The position numbers were made by a program, and so were the translations under genes. Shown here piece by piece: positions 1-8,824 of a DNA stretch of 58,849 nt. Below the pieces are notes generated by a model that was not told the DNA's origin, ran no database searches, and saw only the letters and a program-made list of their open reading frames with translations. The stretch covers positions 1-58,849 of the forward strand of contig SYLI01000060.1 of the NCBI GenBank assembly GCA_005809105.1, read 5' to 3'. The DNA is from Verrucomicrobiales bacterium. Its GTDB lineage: Bacteria > Verrucomicrobiota > Verrucomicrobiia > Limisphaerales > UBA1100. The stretch's first letter is position 1, and the number at the start of each line of letters is the position of its first letter.

Positions 1-210
1 AGGGGCTGCGGCACCTGCAATGGGGGGTGAACCCACCGGCGAAGCCGTATTGCCCTCCGCAGGAGGGGCTGCGGCACCTGCGGTGCGGCCACCCCTTGCA
101 GGGGGTGTGCGCACAGCAATCATTCGCCCTATTGCCCGCCGCAGGCGCTGCGCCCATCGCTCAATGCAATTGCTCCACGCAGTGGTTGCTGGGCGCAGCC
201 CCCAAGCCTA
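1..210. repeat. Intergenic mosaic repeat, copy 1 (cut by left window edge)
   Basis: Non-coding stretch before the first gene. GGGGCTGCGGCACCTGC occurs at 2-18 and again at 65-81, exactly 63 bp apart. A module of the form GAAGCC..TATTGCC...GCAGG is at 41-62, and a second TATTGCC..CGCAGG lies near 130-146. The palindrome-like GCACCTGCGGTGC is at 75-87, with CCCCTTGCAGGGGG just after it. The same words recur at 9907-10013 and 55869-56545, so this is a dispersed family and not chance GC-rich sequence. A coding frame runs through it into the first gene, but the signal peptide places the gene start at 222. Confidence 0.75.
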
Positions 211-221
211 GACTGGGAGTC

Positions 222-632
222 ATGAGAATGCTGCTGCTCTTCACATTGTGCCCGGCGCTGCTCGGGGCGGATGAACCCAAGAAGACGCCTCCGGTTCCTG
301 AACGCGTCATTGCGGGTCGCGAAGTGCGGGCCAATGGCGAGGTGGTGGCGATGCTGGAAAAGCGCAACGACGAACGCTGGTATGTGGTGCTGGAGAAGAA
401 GCCCTTCACCGGCATGGTGGTGGACAACATCTTTGGGCGCATCCAACAGACGGGCTATCGCAATGGCGCGCTGCACGGCCCGTACCAGACATGGCACCGC
501 AATGGCGTGGTCAGTTCCAAGGGCGAGCATGCCGAGGGAAAGCGGGTGCGCCATCAGGAATGGGACGCGCAAGGCGGTCAGGTCGAGTTGCGCGAATGGG
601 AGTTTGATGGCTCACCCAAGAAGCGCCGTTGA
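222..632 (+). CDS. Small exported MORN-repeat (YwqK-like) protein
   Basis: 136-aa protein starting MRMLLLFTLCPALLGADEPK, a short signal peptide likely cleaved after the LLGA stretch. The start at 222 was chosen because the upstream in-frame codons lie in repeat DNA and would bury the signal sequence. The C-terminal half has MORN-like units of the YwqK type (GYRNGALHGPYQTWHRNG, then a GKRVRHQEWDAQG unit), which fold as short beta-hairpins. Families with this motif are often labelled antitoxin, but nothing here supports a toxin-antitoxin role. The next gene encodes a longer relative, so the two form a paralogous pair. Function unknown; probably periplasmic or envelope-associated. Confidence 0.75.
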   Translation: MRMLLLFTLCPALLGADEPKKTPPVPERVIAGREVRANGEVVAMLEKRNDERWYVVLEKKPFTGMVVDNIFGRIQQTGYRNGALHGPYQTWHRNGVVSSKGEHAEGKRVRHQEWDAQGGQVELREWEFDGSPKKRR

Positions 633-763
633 CCTTCATGGAGGAGCCACGCCTTGCCTTCGCGCGGGTTTTCGGCCTAGGATGCTGCATGGAGGGGAGG
701 GGGGATGCCAGGGACGCCAATTCCCACGAAACACACGCGGGCATTTGCGCGTCTCTTGCGCCA

Positions 764-1711
764 ATGAACCCGTGGTGGCGATCTGTGGCGCAGCCATGGT
801 GCCTCTTGTTGGCACTGGGGATGGTGATGCACTTTGGCGCGTGTTCCGTTTTTAAGAAATCACCCACGCGCAAGTCCGCCAAGTCGAAGTCCAAGGCGCC
901 GACGCAGGGCGCGGTGGACTTAAGCGAAGTCGAGGCGCGGGGTGATGGGCGCTGGTACGTGCAAGGCGTGCTTTTTTCGGGCGTGGTGCAGAGCAAACAT
1001 GCCCAAGGCCAGAAGGCCGCAGAGATCTCCGTGATGGACGGCGTGCGCCACGGAAGCAATCTGCAATGGCACGAGAACGGCCAGAAGGCCATCGAGCTCT
1101 CCTTTCAATTTGGCAGACCCGAAGGTGGCGGCCGCCAATACTTCCCCGATGGTGCGCTGCAAAAGGAGGTCAGCTATCGCAACGGCACGCTCGTTAAAAT
1201 GAAGGAGTATCTGGCCGACGGCAAACAACGCCTGCTGCCGGACTGGAACGCCGATGGTTCGCCCAAGGCTGCCGGCGAGGTTCCCCCGGCGGTGGCCTCG
1301 GGCAACACCGGGGAAACTCCCAAGCCAGCGACGCAGGGAACGGCGACTGTCGGTGCGCCTGCGGTGTCCGTGGTGGAGGTGTCGTTTGACAAGGTCGAGT
1401 TTCGCACGGCCGAAGGCAAGCCCGCACCCGCCTTCGCACCGGATGCGAGGCTGTGGGTGAAGGGCCAGTCGCATCCGCACACCGGCCGCGTGGTGGGCTA
1501 TTTTGCCGACGGCCGTCGCCGCGAGGAGATGAACGTGCGGGAGGGATTGCCGCACGGGCTGTGGGTGGAATGGTATCCCGACGGCAAGCCGCAGTTCGAA
1601 TTTGAGTATGAGGCGGGCGTGATGAAACGCTATCAGGCATGGGGCCCGGATGGCAAATCCACGGGATCAGGCTCAGCCTTCGGCAAGGCTCCGGTGGCAC
1701 CCCGCAACTAG
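764..1711 (+). CDS. Exported MORN-repeat protein, probable lipoprotein
   Basis: 315-aa protein. The start at 764 gives MNPWWRSVAQPWCLLLALGM, a hydrophobic leader ending at a Cys (HFGAC), so export, perhaps as a lipoprotein, is likely. A Lys/Ser-rich linker follows. Two MORN/YwqK blocks are separated by a Pro/Ala/Thr-rich spacer. The first has GVRHGSNLQWHENGQKAIEL and GRQYFPDGALQKEVSYRNG; the second has GYFADGRRREEMNV and GLPHGLWVEWYPDGKPQFEF. Each block is preceded by a short segment (GRWYVQGVLFSGVV, RLWVKGQSHPHTGRVV) that also occurs once in the upstream paralog (ERWYV...FTGMVV). This suggests internal duplication. Function unknown. Confidence 0.8.
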   Translation: MNPWWRSVAQPWCLLLALGMVMHFGACSVFKKSPTRKSAKSKSKAPTQGAVDLSEVEARGDGRWYVQGVLFSGVVQSKHAQGQKAAEISVMDGVRHGSNLQWHENGQKAIELSFQFGRPEGGGRQYFPDGALQKEVSYRNGTLVKMKEYLADGKQRLLPDWNADGSPKAAGEVPPAVASGNTGETPKPATQGTATVGAPAVSVVEVSFDKVEFRTAEGKPAPAFAPDARLWVKGQSHPHTGRVVGYFADGRRREEMNVREGLPHGLWVEWYPDGKPQFEFEYEAGVMKRYQAWGPDGKSTGSGSAFGKAPVAPRN

Positions 1712-1743
1712 CGCGGCCCTCTCAACCTTCCACTTCTTTCTTC

Positions 1744-4700
1744 CTACTTGGCTTTGGGGGCGACGATGCCCTCGGGCGTCACGGAGATTTCATCAGCGTT
1801 GGAGGGCACGGCGTGGGTGGTCGTCTTTCCTCCGGGCCAGCGCACTTCCAGCTGGGTGGGCGGGCGCGGCGTGGCCAGCACCTGCACGGCCGCATCCTGC
1901 GACCAGTATCCGGAACCGGCCGTGACGATGCGCGCCGGGCCGCTGCTCTCGCCAAACTTGAGGCGCACCACCGCGCCAACGCCCGTGGGGTTGCCTTCGC
2001 CTGCGCTCAGCCGCACGCGCAGTCCGGGTTGGCCGCCCGTGTTGCGGAAGAGCAGGGTGTTGGCACCATTCTGTCCCACGGCCAGATCCACCCGGCCGTC
2101 GCGGTCATAGTCGCAAGTGGCCGACCCGCGCACGTCGCCCCACACTCGAATGCCACTGGCCACGCGAGGTGCTGGGGAAGCGGCGTCATCGCCCCACGCG
2201 TGGACGCCCGCCAGATGGCCCGGCAACACCTCAAACCCGCCCTTGCCATCGCCGCGCAGCAGCAGGCTTTGCCCGCCGTCACTGCGCGGCGTTTCGACCT
2301 GCGAGGCAAAGAAGTTCTGCCCCACAAACACGTCCTCGCGCCCGTCGCCGTCAAAGTCGGCCACGTTGAGTCCCATCACGGGAGCGAGCTGTGCGAGCTG
2401 CGGCAGGGGCAGCGCCTGAAACGAACCACCTCGGTTCAGGAAGACTGCGTGGGTGAGCGTGGCGGCCTCCAGCTTAGTGCCCTTGAGAAGGCATTCGCCG
2501 TAGAGCGACTCGATATCGCCCGATCCCCACACGTCATAGCTGGGATTGCGCTCGCCCAGAAAGGGCATGGCGCGGGAGCTGCACGAGCGCCCACGTTCGG
2601 GAACCAGCTTGTGGGTGATGTGATCCATGTGCGCCTCGAGAATGTCCAGCACGCCATTGTTGTCGAAGTCCGAGTAGATGAGCTGCAGCGGGTGTTGGGG
2701 CGAGAGGGACTGCTGATACTTGCTGTTGTGGCCCCAGTTGCCCGCGACGATGTCGAGGCGGCCGTCGCCGTCGAGATCACCCAGCGCCACGCTGTTCCAC
2801 CAGCCGGTGAGATGGGCCAGTCCCAGAGCCTTGGTGGCGTCGCTGAACTTGCCGGCATCGTTGCGAAAGACGCGCACGGGCGCCCACTCGCAGGCCAGCA
2901 CCAGATCGGCGTCGCCATCCTGATCGAGATCGCCAAACACGGCGCCGCTGACCAGCCCCAGCTTGGCGAAGGCCTCCTTGTTGCGAGCGTCCAGCGTGAA
3001 GGTGCCGTTGTGGCTGAGGTAGAGGTGGGAGTCGGCAGGTTCGGGGTAGCGGGCGGGGATGGTGCGCCCGCCCACGAAGAGATCCAGATCGCCATCGCCA
3101 TCCACGTCGGCCAGCGCCATGGGGCCGCTCATCGACAGGTTGCCCGGCAGCGTCTGATCCTGGCTCAGTTGCGATTGGGCGCCCGACTTGTACAGGACGA
3201 CGCTGGGAATGCTGACGGGATTTGCGGTGGTCTCAAAGTTGGAGTTGCCGACGAGCAGGCCCATCTTGCCGCTTTGGGGCTGCCAACCCAGCACTGTGGT
3301 TTGGTCGTCGGATGTCTGCGGACCCTGAACCTGCTTGAAGGGGCCTTCTCCCGGATTGAGCAGAACAGAGAGGCGGCCGCCGGTGCCGGAGGCAACCACC
3401 AAATCCTCGCGGCCATCCAGATCCATATCCACCCACGCCAAACCCGGCCCAAGCTGGCTCAGGCGATTGGGCAGAAGAACCTGGCGATCCAAATCCTCGT
3501 AGGGCGTTTCGCCGTGGACATGATCGCCCAGCATGGCCGTCACGTCGGTAAAGAGCACACGGTCGGCCTTGCGAAGCGCGGGGCGGTGCGGCTGGGTGTC
3601 GCGCTCCTCGATGGTGTAGGCGTGGTTGGGGCGAACATCCTCAACGACGGTTTTGCGGCCATCGCGCCAGAGCACCTCCAACCGCAACGGGCCCGCACCA
3701 CCGCCTGCGGCAAAGACGGCCTTCACTTCGCTGCCCGACGCGTAGCCGCCGCCGCAGTGAAGCTCCGTGCTCTGCTCCACCGGGCCGCCCATGAGCCGCA
3801 CCTTGGCGCCGATGCCCTCGGAGTTGCCCCCACGGCCGTGCAGCCTCACGGCGACACGCGCGGCGGCGGTGTTGTTGCGGTACACCTCCAGAGGCGCGTC
3901 AAAATTGTTGATGATGAGATCCATGTCGCCATCGCCATCGAAGTCGGCCAGCGCCATGCCGCCGGAGATGGTCTCGATGCCAAATCCCCACTTCTCGCTC
4001 ACATCTTCAAATTCCAGATTGCCCTTGTTGCGGTAGGCGACATTGGCCGTGGCCAGCCGGGGGTAGAGCGAGCGGCTGCTGAGCAGCGTGTCGAGGGAGT
4101 TTCGACTGCCGTCCCGTTTGCTCTTCTGGTTCATGTCCGAGTCCATGAAGTCGCGGTTCATGCCGGTGGAGACGAGCAGATCCTCAAAGCCGTCCAGATC
4201 CACATCGAGGAAGAGGGCGCCCCACGACCACTCGCTGGCGCGCACGCCGGCCAGCTGCGCAATCTCCGCGTAGGTGCCATCACCCCGGTTGAGGAAGAGC
4301 GTGTTCTGCATGATCTGCATGCGGGTTTCGATGTCGCCGATGTTGATGGGGGTGGGCTGCATGACACCCATCTGCGTTTTGCGCCGTTTATGGGAGCGGC
4401 TGAGCATGTCCACCACGATGAAGTCCATCAGGCCGTCGCGGTTGATGTCGGCAAAGTCCACCCCCATGGAGAACTGCGCGGTCCGGCGCAGTGCCAGCGG
4501 GTGGTTCAGGCGAAAGTGGCCATGGCCGTCATTGATCCAGAACCGGTCCTCCGTCCAGAAATCGCTGCACACGTAAAGGTCGGGATCGCCGTCGCCATCG
4601 GCGTCGCGAAAGACCGCCTCGTGGCTATAATCCTTGGGCATCGGCATCGGCCGTCCTTCCGAATCGGAGAAGCGCATATCGGCGTCAGACACCGGCCGGA

Positions 4701-5499
4701 ACCGGCCCTGCCCCTCGTTGAGATAGAGCACGCTGGCCATGCCGTGCGTGCGCGCTTCCAGCCGCATCTTGCCGCCGCTGGTGGTGGGCAGCACGGTGAA
4801 GTATTTGTGGAAGCGCGCCGACGCCGGGCGCAGCGCCGTCAGCTCGCGCATGCCTTCCTCGCGCAGCTGGGCCATGCCTTGGGGGGTCAGCTCTTCTTCC
4901 ACAAACACGCGGCGAAAGCCGGAGGTGAACATGTCCAAATCGCCATCGCCGTCCACGTCGGCCAGCGTGGCAGTGGTGTTGCCTCCTCCGGGGAAATTCT
5001 GCCAAGCCACATTGGGGTTCTCGGTGAAGCGCCCTTTGCCATCATTGAGAAACATCCAGCTCCGGCCGTCCCGCAGCGACACGGTGATGAGATCCAAGTC
5101 CCTGTCGCCGTCCACATCGGCAAACACCGCGCCGCTCAGGCGCCAGCCTTTTAAGGCCACGCCGGCGGCCTCGGTGATGTCCTCAAACTGCCAGTTGCCC
5201 TTGTTGCGGTAGAGCGCATTGGCCGATTCCATGCCGCACACAAAAAGGTCAGGCAAACCGTCGCCATCCACATCCCCCGCCGCCAAGCCAGAGTTGCCGG
5301 TGTCCTTCTCCGGGCCCTTCGGCTTGGTGTACTTCGCCTTTGGAGTGAGGCCCACCTGCGCCGCCTGCAACAACTGGAAACCAGTGGCATTGCCTTGCTG
5401 CACCGGCAACATGGCCACACTCACGGCTGGGGCGCCTCCGAGGGGCATCGACGCGGCGAAGCTGACAAGGCAGGCGAGCGCAATGAGGTTGGGCTTCAT
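1744..5499 (-). CDS. Exported FG-GAP/VCBS repeat protein with two ASPIC/UnbV domains
   Basis: 1251-aa protein with signal peptide MKPNLIALACLVSFAASMPL. At least fourteen calcium-loop repeats of the FG-GAP/VCBS type are visible (DVDGDGLPDLF, DVDGDRDLDLI, DVDGDGDLDMF, DADGDGDPDLY, DINRDGLMDFI, DFDGDGDMDLI, then later DLDQDGDADLV, DLDGDGRLDIV, DFDGDGREDVF, YDRDGRVDLAV). They suggest two beta-propellers. An UnbV-like segment lies in the middle (GGNSEGIGAKVRL...GGGYASGSE) and a second one at the C-terminus (NPTGVGAVVRL...GSGYWSQDAAV). The domain order is therefore propeller-UnbV-propeller-UnbV, a tandem CRTAC1-like layout. Such proteins are abundant in PVC bacteria and act outside the cytoplasm; the ligand is not known. 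It converges on the MORN gene, 32 bp away. Confidence 0.92.
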   Translation of the reverse strand: MKPNLIALACLVSFAASMPLGGAPAVSVAMLPVQQGNATGFQLLQAAQVGLTPKAKYTKPKGPEKDTGNSGLAAGDVDGDGLPDLFVCGMESANALYRNKGNWQFEDITEAAGVALKGWRLSGAVFADVDGDRDLDLITVSLRDGRSWMFLNDGKGRFTENPNVAWQNFPGGGNTTATLADVDGDGDLDMFTSGFRRVFVEEELTPQGMAQLREEGMRELTALRPASARFHKYFTVLPTTSGGKMRLEARTHGMASVLYLNEGQGRFRPVSDADMRFSDSEGRPMPMPKDYSHEAVFRDADGDGDPDLYVCSDFWTEDRFWINDGHGHFRLNHPLALRRTAQFSMGVDFADINRDGLMDFIVVDMLSRSHKRRKTQMGVMQPTPINIGDIETRMQIMQNTLFLNRGDGTYAEIAQLAGVRASEWSWGALFLDVDLDGFEDLLVSTGMNRDFMDSDMNQKSKRDGSRNSLDTLLSSRSLYPRLATANVAYRNKGNLEFEDVSEKWGFGIETISGGMALADFDGDGDMDLIINNFDAPLEVYRNNTAAARVAVRLHGRGGNSEGIGAKVRLMGGPVEQSTELHCGGGYASGSEVKAVFAAGGGAGPLRLEVLWRDGRKTVVEDVRPNHAYTIEERDTQPHRPALRKADRVLFTDVTAMLGDHVHGETPYEDLDRQVLLPNRLSQLGPGLAWVDMDLDGREDLVVASGTGGRLSVLLNPGEGPFKQVQGPQTSDDQTTVLGWQPQSGKMGLLVGNSNFETTANPVSIPSVVLYKSGAQSQLSQDQTLPGNLSMSGPMALADVDGDGDLDLFVGGRTIPARYPEPADSHLYLSHNGTFTLDARNKEAFAKLGLVSGAVFGDLDQDGDADLVLACEWAPVRVFRNDAGKFSDATKALGLAHLTGWWNSVALGDLDGDGRLDIVAGNWGHNSKYQQSLSPQHPLQLIYSDFDNNGVLDILEAHMDHITHKLVPERGRSCSSRAMPFLGERNPSYDVWGSGDIESLYGECLLKGTKLEAATLTHAVFLNRGGSFQALPLPQLAQLAPVMGLNVADFDGDGREDVFVGQNFFASQVETPRSDGGQSLLLRGDGKGGFEVLPGHLAGVHAWGDDAASPAPRVASGIRVWGDVRGSATCDYDRDGRVDLAVGQNGANTLLFRNTGGQPGLRVRLSAGEGNPTGVGAVVRLKFGESSGPARIVTAGSGYWSQDAAVQVLATPRPPTQLEVRWPGGKTTTHAVPSNADEISVTPEGIVAPKAK

Positions 5500-5544
5500 G
5501 GGGAGGAATCTACACGCGGCTCGCGCGGCTGTAAATTAGGAAGT

Positions 5545-5628
5545 TGGTGCGCGAGGTGGGACTTGAACCCACACCCCTTTCAGGACCAGATCCTAAGTCT
5601 GGCGCGTCTGCCATTCCGCCACACGCGC
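5545..5628 (-). tRNA. tRNA-Leu(UAG), CCA encoded
   Basis: Read on the minus strand, the 84-nt sequence folds as a class II tRNA. The acceptor is GCGCGTG pairing with CTCGCGC, with one T-T mismatch at position 6:67. It has the Leu-type D arm (GCGGAATGGCAGACGC), the anticodon stem-loop CCAGA-CTTAGGA-TCTGG with anticodon TAG, a short variable arm, the T arm GTGGG-TTCAAGT-CCCAC, discriminator A and a genomically encoded CCA (TGG at 5545-5547 on the plus strand). It reads CUA/CUG codons. No integrase or direct repeat of the 3' end is visible nearby, so there is no sign that it served as an attachment site. Confidence 0.96.
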
Positions 5629-5714
5629 GCGGGTGCGATTCATAACAGCCGCGCGCATCCATCGCCAGCCATTTAGATTCTTGACGGCCCGGCCGCTTCT
5701 GTCAGAGGAACATC

Positions 5715-6713
5715 ATGCACCGCCTCCTCCTTCGCTTCATTCCCATCCTCCCTGCGCTGATTTTCACACTCACCGGTGCCGAACCCGCAGCGGAGTGGAC
5801 GGCGCGCATTGATAGCGGTGTGAGCGGGCACATCCATCCATCGCTGGCCATCACCCCGCGCGGCACGCTGGTGGCTGCGTATTGCCGCAGCGAATACAAG
5901 CCGCACCTTCTCTCGCGCTCCACCGATGGAGGCAAGACCTGGTCCAAGCCCGTGGTGTTTGCGCCCTCGGCGGCGCAGCAGGTCTATCCCGGATCGCTCA
6001 CCACGCTTGCCGATGGCCGTCTTGTACATGCGTGGAACGTGTGGTTCAGTCCGGGCGAGAAACTCAAGTCGCGACACGTGGCCATTTCCTTCAGCGAGGA
6101 TGAGGGGGCAAGCTGGTCGCCGGCCAAGGCGCTTGCGAAGAACCCGGATCCGAAGATCGAGAGCGTCATCCGCCATCCCTTCGTGGAGCTCTCGCCGCAG
6201 TCATGGCTCATGCCCCTCATGGATCGCACGGTGCTGTACAACCCGGAGTCGGGCGCGGAGCGCGCCTCGGGCGACGGGCCAAGTCACGAGCTGGTTCCCA
6301 TCGTCCGCACGGCCAAGGGCACGCTCGTGAGCGGCAAGGGCCTGCGCTCCACCGACGGCGGCAAATCGTGGCAAAAGGTTGCGCCCTTCCCGGATGTCTC
6401 CTCGCAGGGCTGGCGCCATGAGATGACGGCACTGCGCAACGGATGGCTTGTGGCCTCGCAAATCGTGGGACCGGGCGTGGGCGGCGAGAAAATCCAGTTC
6501 ATCGTCTCCCGCGACGATGGCCAAAGCTGGGACATGGAGCACCCGGTGCAGTTCCACAATCCCGGCCGCGCCATTGGCGGCAGGGCCTGTCCGCGCACGG
6601 TGCAGCTGGACGACAAGACGCTGGGCACGGTGTTTTACGACACCGACGCCAGCCAGGCGGGCGGCAGCGGCGTATTCTTTCGCACCACGCCGGTGAGCCG
6701 ACTGGCGCGCTAG
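5715..6713 (+). CDS. Exported sialidase-fold (BNR/Asp-box) protein
   Basis: 332-aa protein with signal peptide MHRLLLRFIPILPALIFTLT. Four Asp-boxes of the form S-x-D-x-G-x-[TS]-W are spaced along it (STDGGKTW, SEDEGASW, STDGGKSW, SRDDGQSW), which defines a six-bladed sialidase-like propeller. Arginines that could form the carboxylate-binding triad are present but cannot be assigned by eye, so true sialidase activity is not shown; many PVC members are exo-glycosidases or lyases of other sugars. A good ribosome site, AGAGGA at 5704-5709, supports the start. It lies 66 bp upstream of the lactonase gene and may be the first gene of a sugar-degrading operon. Confidence 0.85.
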   Translation: MHRLLLRFIPILPALIFTLTGAEPAAEWTARIDSGVSGHIHPSLAITPRGTLVAAYCRSEYKPHLLSRSTDGGKTWSKPVVFAPSAAQQVYPGSLTTLADGRLVHAWNVWFSPGEKLKSRHVAISFSEDEGASWSPAKALAKNPDPKIESVIRHPFVELSPQSWLMPLMDRTVLYNPESGAERASGDGPSHELVPIVRTAKGTLVSGKGLRSTDGGKSWQKVAPFPDVSSQGWRHEMTALRNGWLVASQIVGPGVGGEKIQFIVSRDDGQSWDMEHPVQFHNPGRAIGGRACPRTVQLDDKTLGTVFYDTDASQAGGSGVFFRTTPVSRLAR

Positions 6714-6779
6714 AGTCGCAGGCTCGCCAGTTTGGGGCTGTGCAAAGGGCCAGAGCGTGCGGTAGGATTTTTCCCACAC

Positions 6780-7823
6780 ATGAAGATTCCCCCATCCCTT
6801 CTATTGGTGGCGGCCGTGTCGCTGGGCGCGGCGTGTGCCAGCCCGATCGTTCCTGCGGGAGCCCGTCTGGAGTTGTTGCACACGCGGCAGGTGAAACTCA
6901 ACAGCGGCCTCACCGAAGGCCCCGCGGTGGCGCCTGACGGCAGCATTTATTTCACCGACCTGCCCTTTGGGACCGACCACGGCATGATCCTTCGCTACGA
7001 TCCCAAGTCGGGAAAGACAAGCGTGTTCACTGACGACTCGGGCAAGTCCAACGGCTTGTTCTTCGACCGGCAGGGTCGGCTCTACTCGTGCGACGGCGCC
7101 GATGGGGGCACGCGCAGTGTGCGACGGTGGGATGTGAAGACCGGGCAAAGCGTGACGGTGGCCGACCGGTTTCAAGGCAAGCGTTTTAACGCGCCCAACG
7201 ATCTGTGCATTGACTTGAAGGGCCGCATCTATTTCACCGACCCCAAGTACATCGGCTCCGAACCGCGCGAGCTTGCGCATGAGGCGGTGTACCGCATCGA
7301 GCAGAACGGCACGGTCATCGAAATCACCCACGAGGTGGAGAAGCCCAACGGCGTGCAGCTCAGTCCCGATCAGCGGACGATGTATGTGGTCGACCACAAC
7401 AGCGGCGGCGTGCGGCTCGATCCGAGCCAGCCCGAACCCGTGCGCGGCGCGATGAAGGTGTACGCGTTCTCATTGGATGCGGCGGGCCTCGTCGTGGGCA
7501 AGCGAAAGACCCTGCTGGATTTTGGCAAAGAGAACAGTTGCGACGGGTTGTGCCTGGACACCGAGGGCAACGTGTACCTCGCCGCACGCAGCTTGAAGCG
7601 CCCGGGCATTCTGGTCATGAGTCCCCAGGGCAAGGAAATCGCGTTCATCCCCACCGGGCCGGCGAACCAGACGGGCGGCATCGAAGACTGGAAGGGCATC
7701 CCCAGCAATGTTGAGTTTGGCGTCGGCGAGGACGCGCACTCGCTCTACATCACCATCGACAAGGGACTCTACCGCATCGGCGTCAACGCCCGCGGATTCC
7801 ACCCGCAACGGGTGGCGCCGTGA
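6780..7823 (+). CDS. Exported SMP-30/gluconolactonase family protein
   Basis: 347-aa propeller protein with signal peptide MKIPPSLLLVAAVSLGAACA. Metal-site signatures of the SMP-30 family are present in order: GLTEGPAVAPDG (Glu ligand), NAPNDLCIDLKGRIYFTDP (Asn and nearby Asp), EKPNGVQLSPDQ, and NSCDGLCLDTEGNVYLA (Asp ligand). These proteins hydrolyse sugar lactones such as gluconolactone. Its GTGA junction with the downstream NHL gene (7820-7823) indicates translational coupling. A lactonase next to a dehydrogenase (8821-9927) fits oxidation of a sugar to its lactone followed by ring opening, but the substrate cannot be read from the sequence. Confidence 0.87.
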   Translation: MKIPPSLLLVAAVSLGAACASPIVPAGARLELLHTRQVKLNSGLTEGPAVAPDGSIYFTDLPFGTDHGMILRYDPKSGKTSVFTDDSGKSNGLFFDRQGRLYSCDGADGGTRSVRRWDVKTGQSVTVADRFQGKRFNAPNDLCIDLKGRIYFTDPKYIGSEPRELAHEAVYRIEQNGTVIEITHEVEKPNGVQLSPDQRTMYVVDHNSGGVRLDPSQPEPVRGAMKVYAFSLDAAGLVVGKRKTLLDFGKENSCDGLCLDTEGNVYLAARSLKRPGILVMSPQGKEIAFIPTGPANQTGGIEDWKGIPSNVEFGVGEDAHSLYITIDKGLYRIGVNARGFHPQRVAP

Positions 7824-8824
7824 CGCAGCGCCCCGCCTCTCCCCCGGCGCCGCGCGCCGCGTGGGCCGCCGACGAACACTGGGCCCAGGTGCCCCCGGGC
7901 TGGGGCTGGACGGAGGTTGCCGGTGTCGCCACCGATTCGCGCGACCGCGTGTTGGTGTTTAACCGCGGCCCGCATCCACTCATGATCTTCAATCGCGATG
8001 GCAGCTTCGCGGACTCTTGGGGCGAGGGGCTGTTCATGCGGGCGCACGGCATCACCATCGCGGCGGATGACAGCGTGTGGTGCGTGGACGACCTCGGGCA
8101 CACGGTGCGGAAGTTTTCGCCCAAGGGCGAACTGCTCCTGACGCTGGGCACGCCCGGCCGCCCATCGGACACCGGCGCCACGAGCATCGACTTTCGCACC
8201 ATCCAGCACCCAGGCCCGCCGTTTCATTTTCCCACCAATGTTGCGTTGGCTCCCAACGGCGACGTGTTCATTGCGGACGGCTACGGCAACGCGCGCATCC
8301 ACCGCTTCGCCGCCGACGGGCGCCTGCTGCATTCGTGGGGCGAACCCGGCGCGGGCGCGGGGCAGTTTCGTGTGCCGCACGGCATTGCGCTGTGCCCGCA
8401 GGGAAGAGTGTGTGTGGCCGACCGCGAGAACGGGCGCCTCCAGTTCTTTTCGCAAGATGGCGCGTTCTTGGAAGAATGGAGCGACCACGCGCGTCCGTGT
8501 CAGGTGCACTTTGATGGCGATGGACAAATCTGGGTCGCCGAGCTGGGCTATCGCGCAGGCATGTGGCCGGGGACGCAGGCGCCCTCTCCCGACGCCACGG
8601 GCGGTCGCGTGAGCCTCTTTAGTGCGTCAGGCACGTTGCTTCACCGTTGGGGCGGTGGCGACCATCCCACCGCGCCCGGCGACTTCTTCGCGCCGCATGA
8701 TCTCTGCAGCGATTCCCACGGCGACATGTACGTGGCCGAGGTGGTGATGTCGGCGGGCGGCAACCGCGGACTGGTTCCGCCCCATTGTCACAGTCTGCAG
8801 AAGTTCACCAAGGTTCCCCGATGA
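7820..8824 (+). CDS. NHL-repeat beta-propeller protein
   Basis: 334-aa protein starting with GTG at 7820, overlapping the lactonase stop by 4 bp. No signal peptide is visible. NHL-type blades recur as a hydrophobic strand followed by G-x-[IV]-x-V-[AT]-D (GDVFIADGYGNARIHRF, GRVCVADRENGRLQFF, GQIWVAELGYRAGMW, GDMYVAEVVMSAGG). About six blades fill the whole length, as in the peptidyl-alpha-hydroxyglycine lyase fold. Such propellers may be enzymes or scaffolds; no catalytic set is certain here. It overlaps the dehydrogenase start by an ATGA junction, so lactonase, propeller and dehydrogenase should be made in fixed proportion. Confidence 0.85.
   Translation: MTQRPASPPAPRAAWAADEHWAQVPPGWGWTEVAGVATDSRDRVLVFNRGPHPLMIFNRDGSFADSWGEGLFMRAHGITIAADDSVWCVDDLGHTVRKFSPKGELLLTLGTPGRPSDTGATSIDFRTIQHPGPPFHFPTNVALAPNGDVFIADGYGNARIHRFAADGRLLHSWGEPGAGAGQFRVPHGIALCPQGRVCVADRENGRLQFFSQDGAFLEEWSDHARPCQVHFDGDGQIWVAELGYRAGMWPGTQAPSPDATGGRVSLFSASGTLLHRWGGGDHPTAPGDFFAPHDLCSDSHGDMYVAEVVMSAGGNRGLVPPHCHSLQKFTKVPR

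Noticed and set aside
222-1711. Toxin-antitoxin pair (YwqK antitoxin label)
   Set aside because: Both proteins are exported MORN-repeat proteins; no toxin-like partner is nearby.
1639-5154. 1171-codon plus-strand open frame
   Set aside because: It is antisense to the FG-GAP/UnbV gene, whose repeats and signal peptide are unmistakable; the translation has no recognisable domain and arises from GC-rich third positions.
5545-5715. tRNA-Leu as an integration site of a genomic island
   Set aside because: No integrase, no repeated tRNA end and no composition break is visible on either side.
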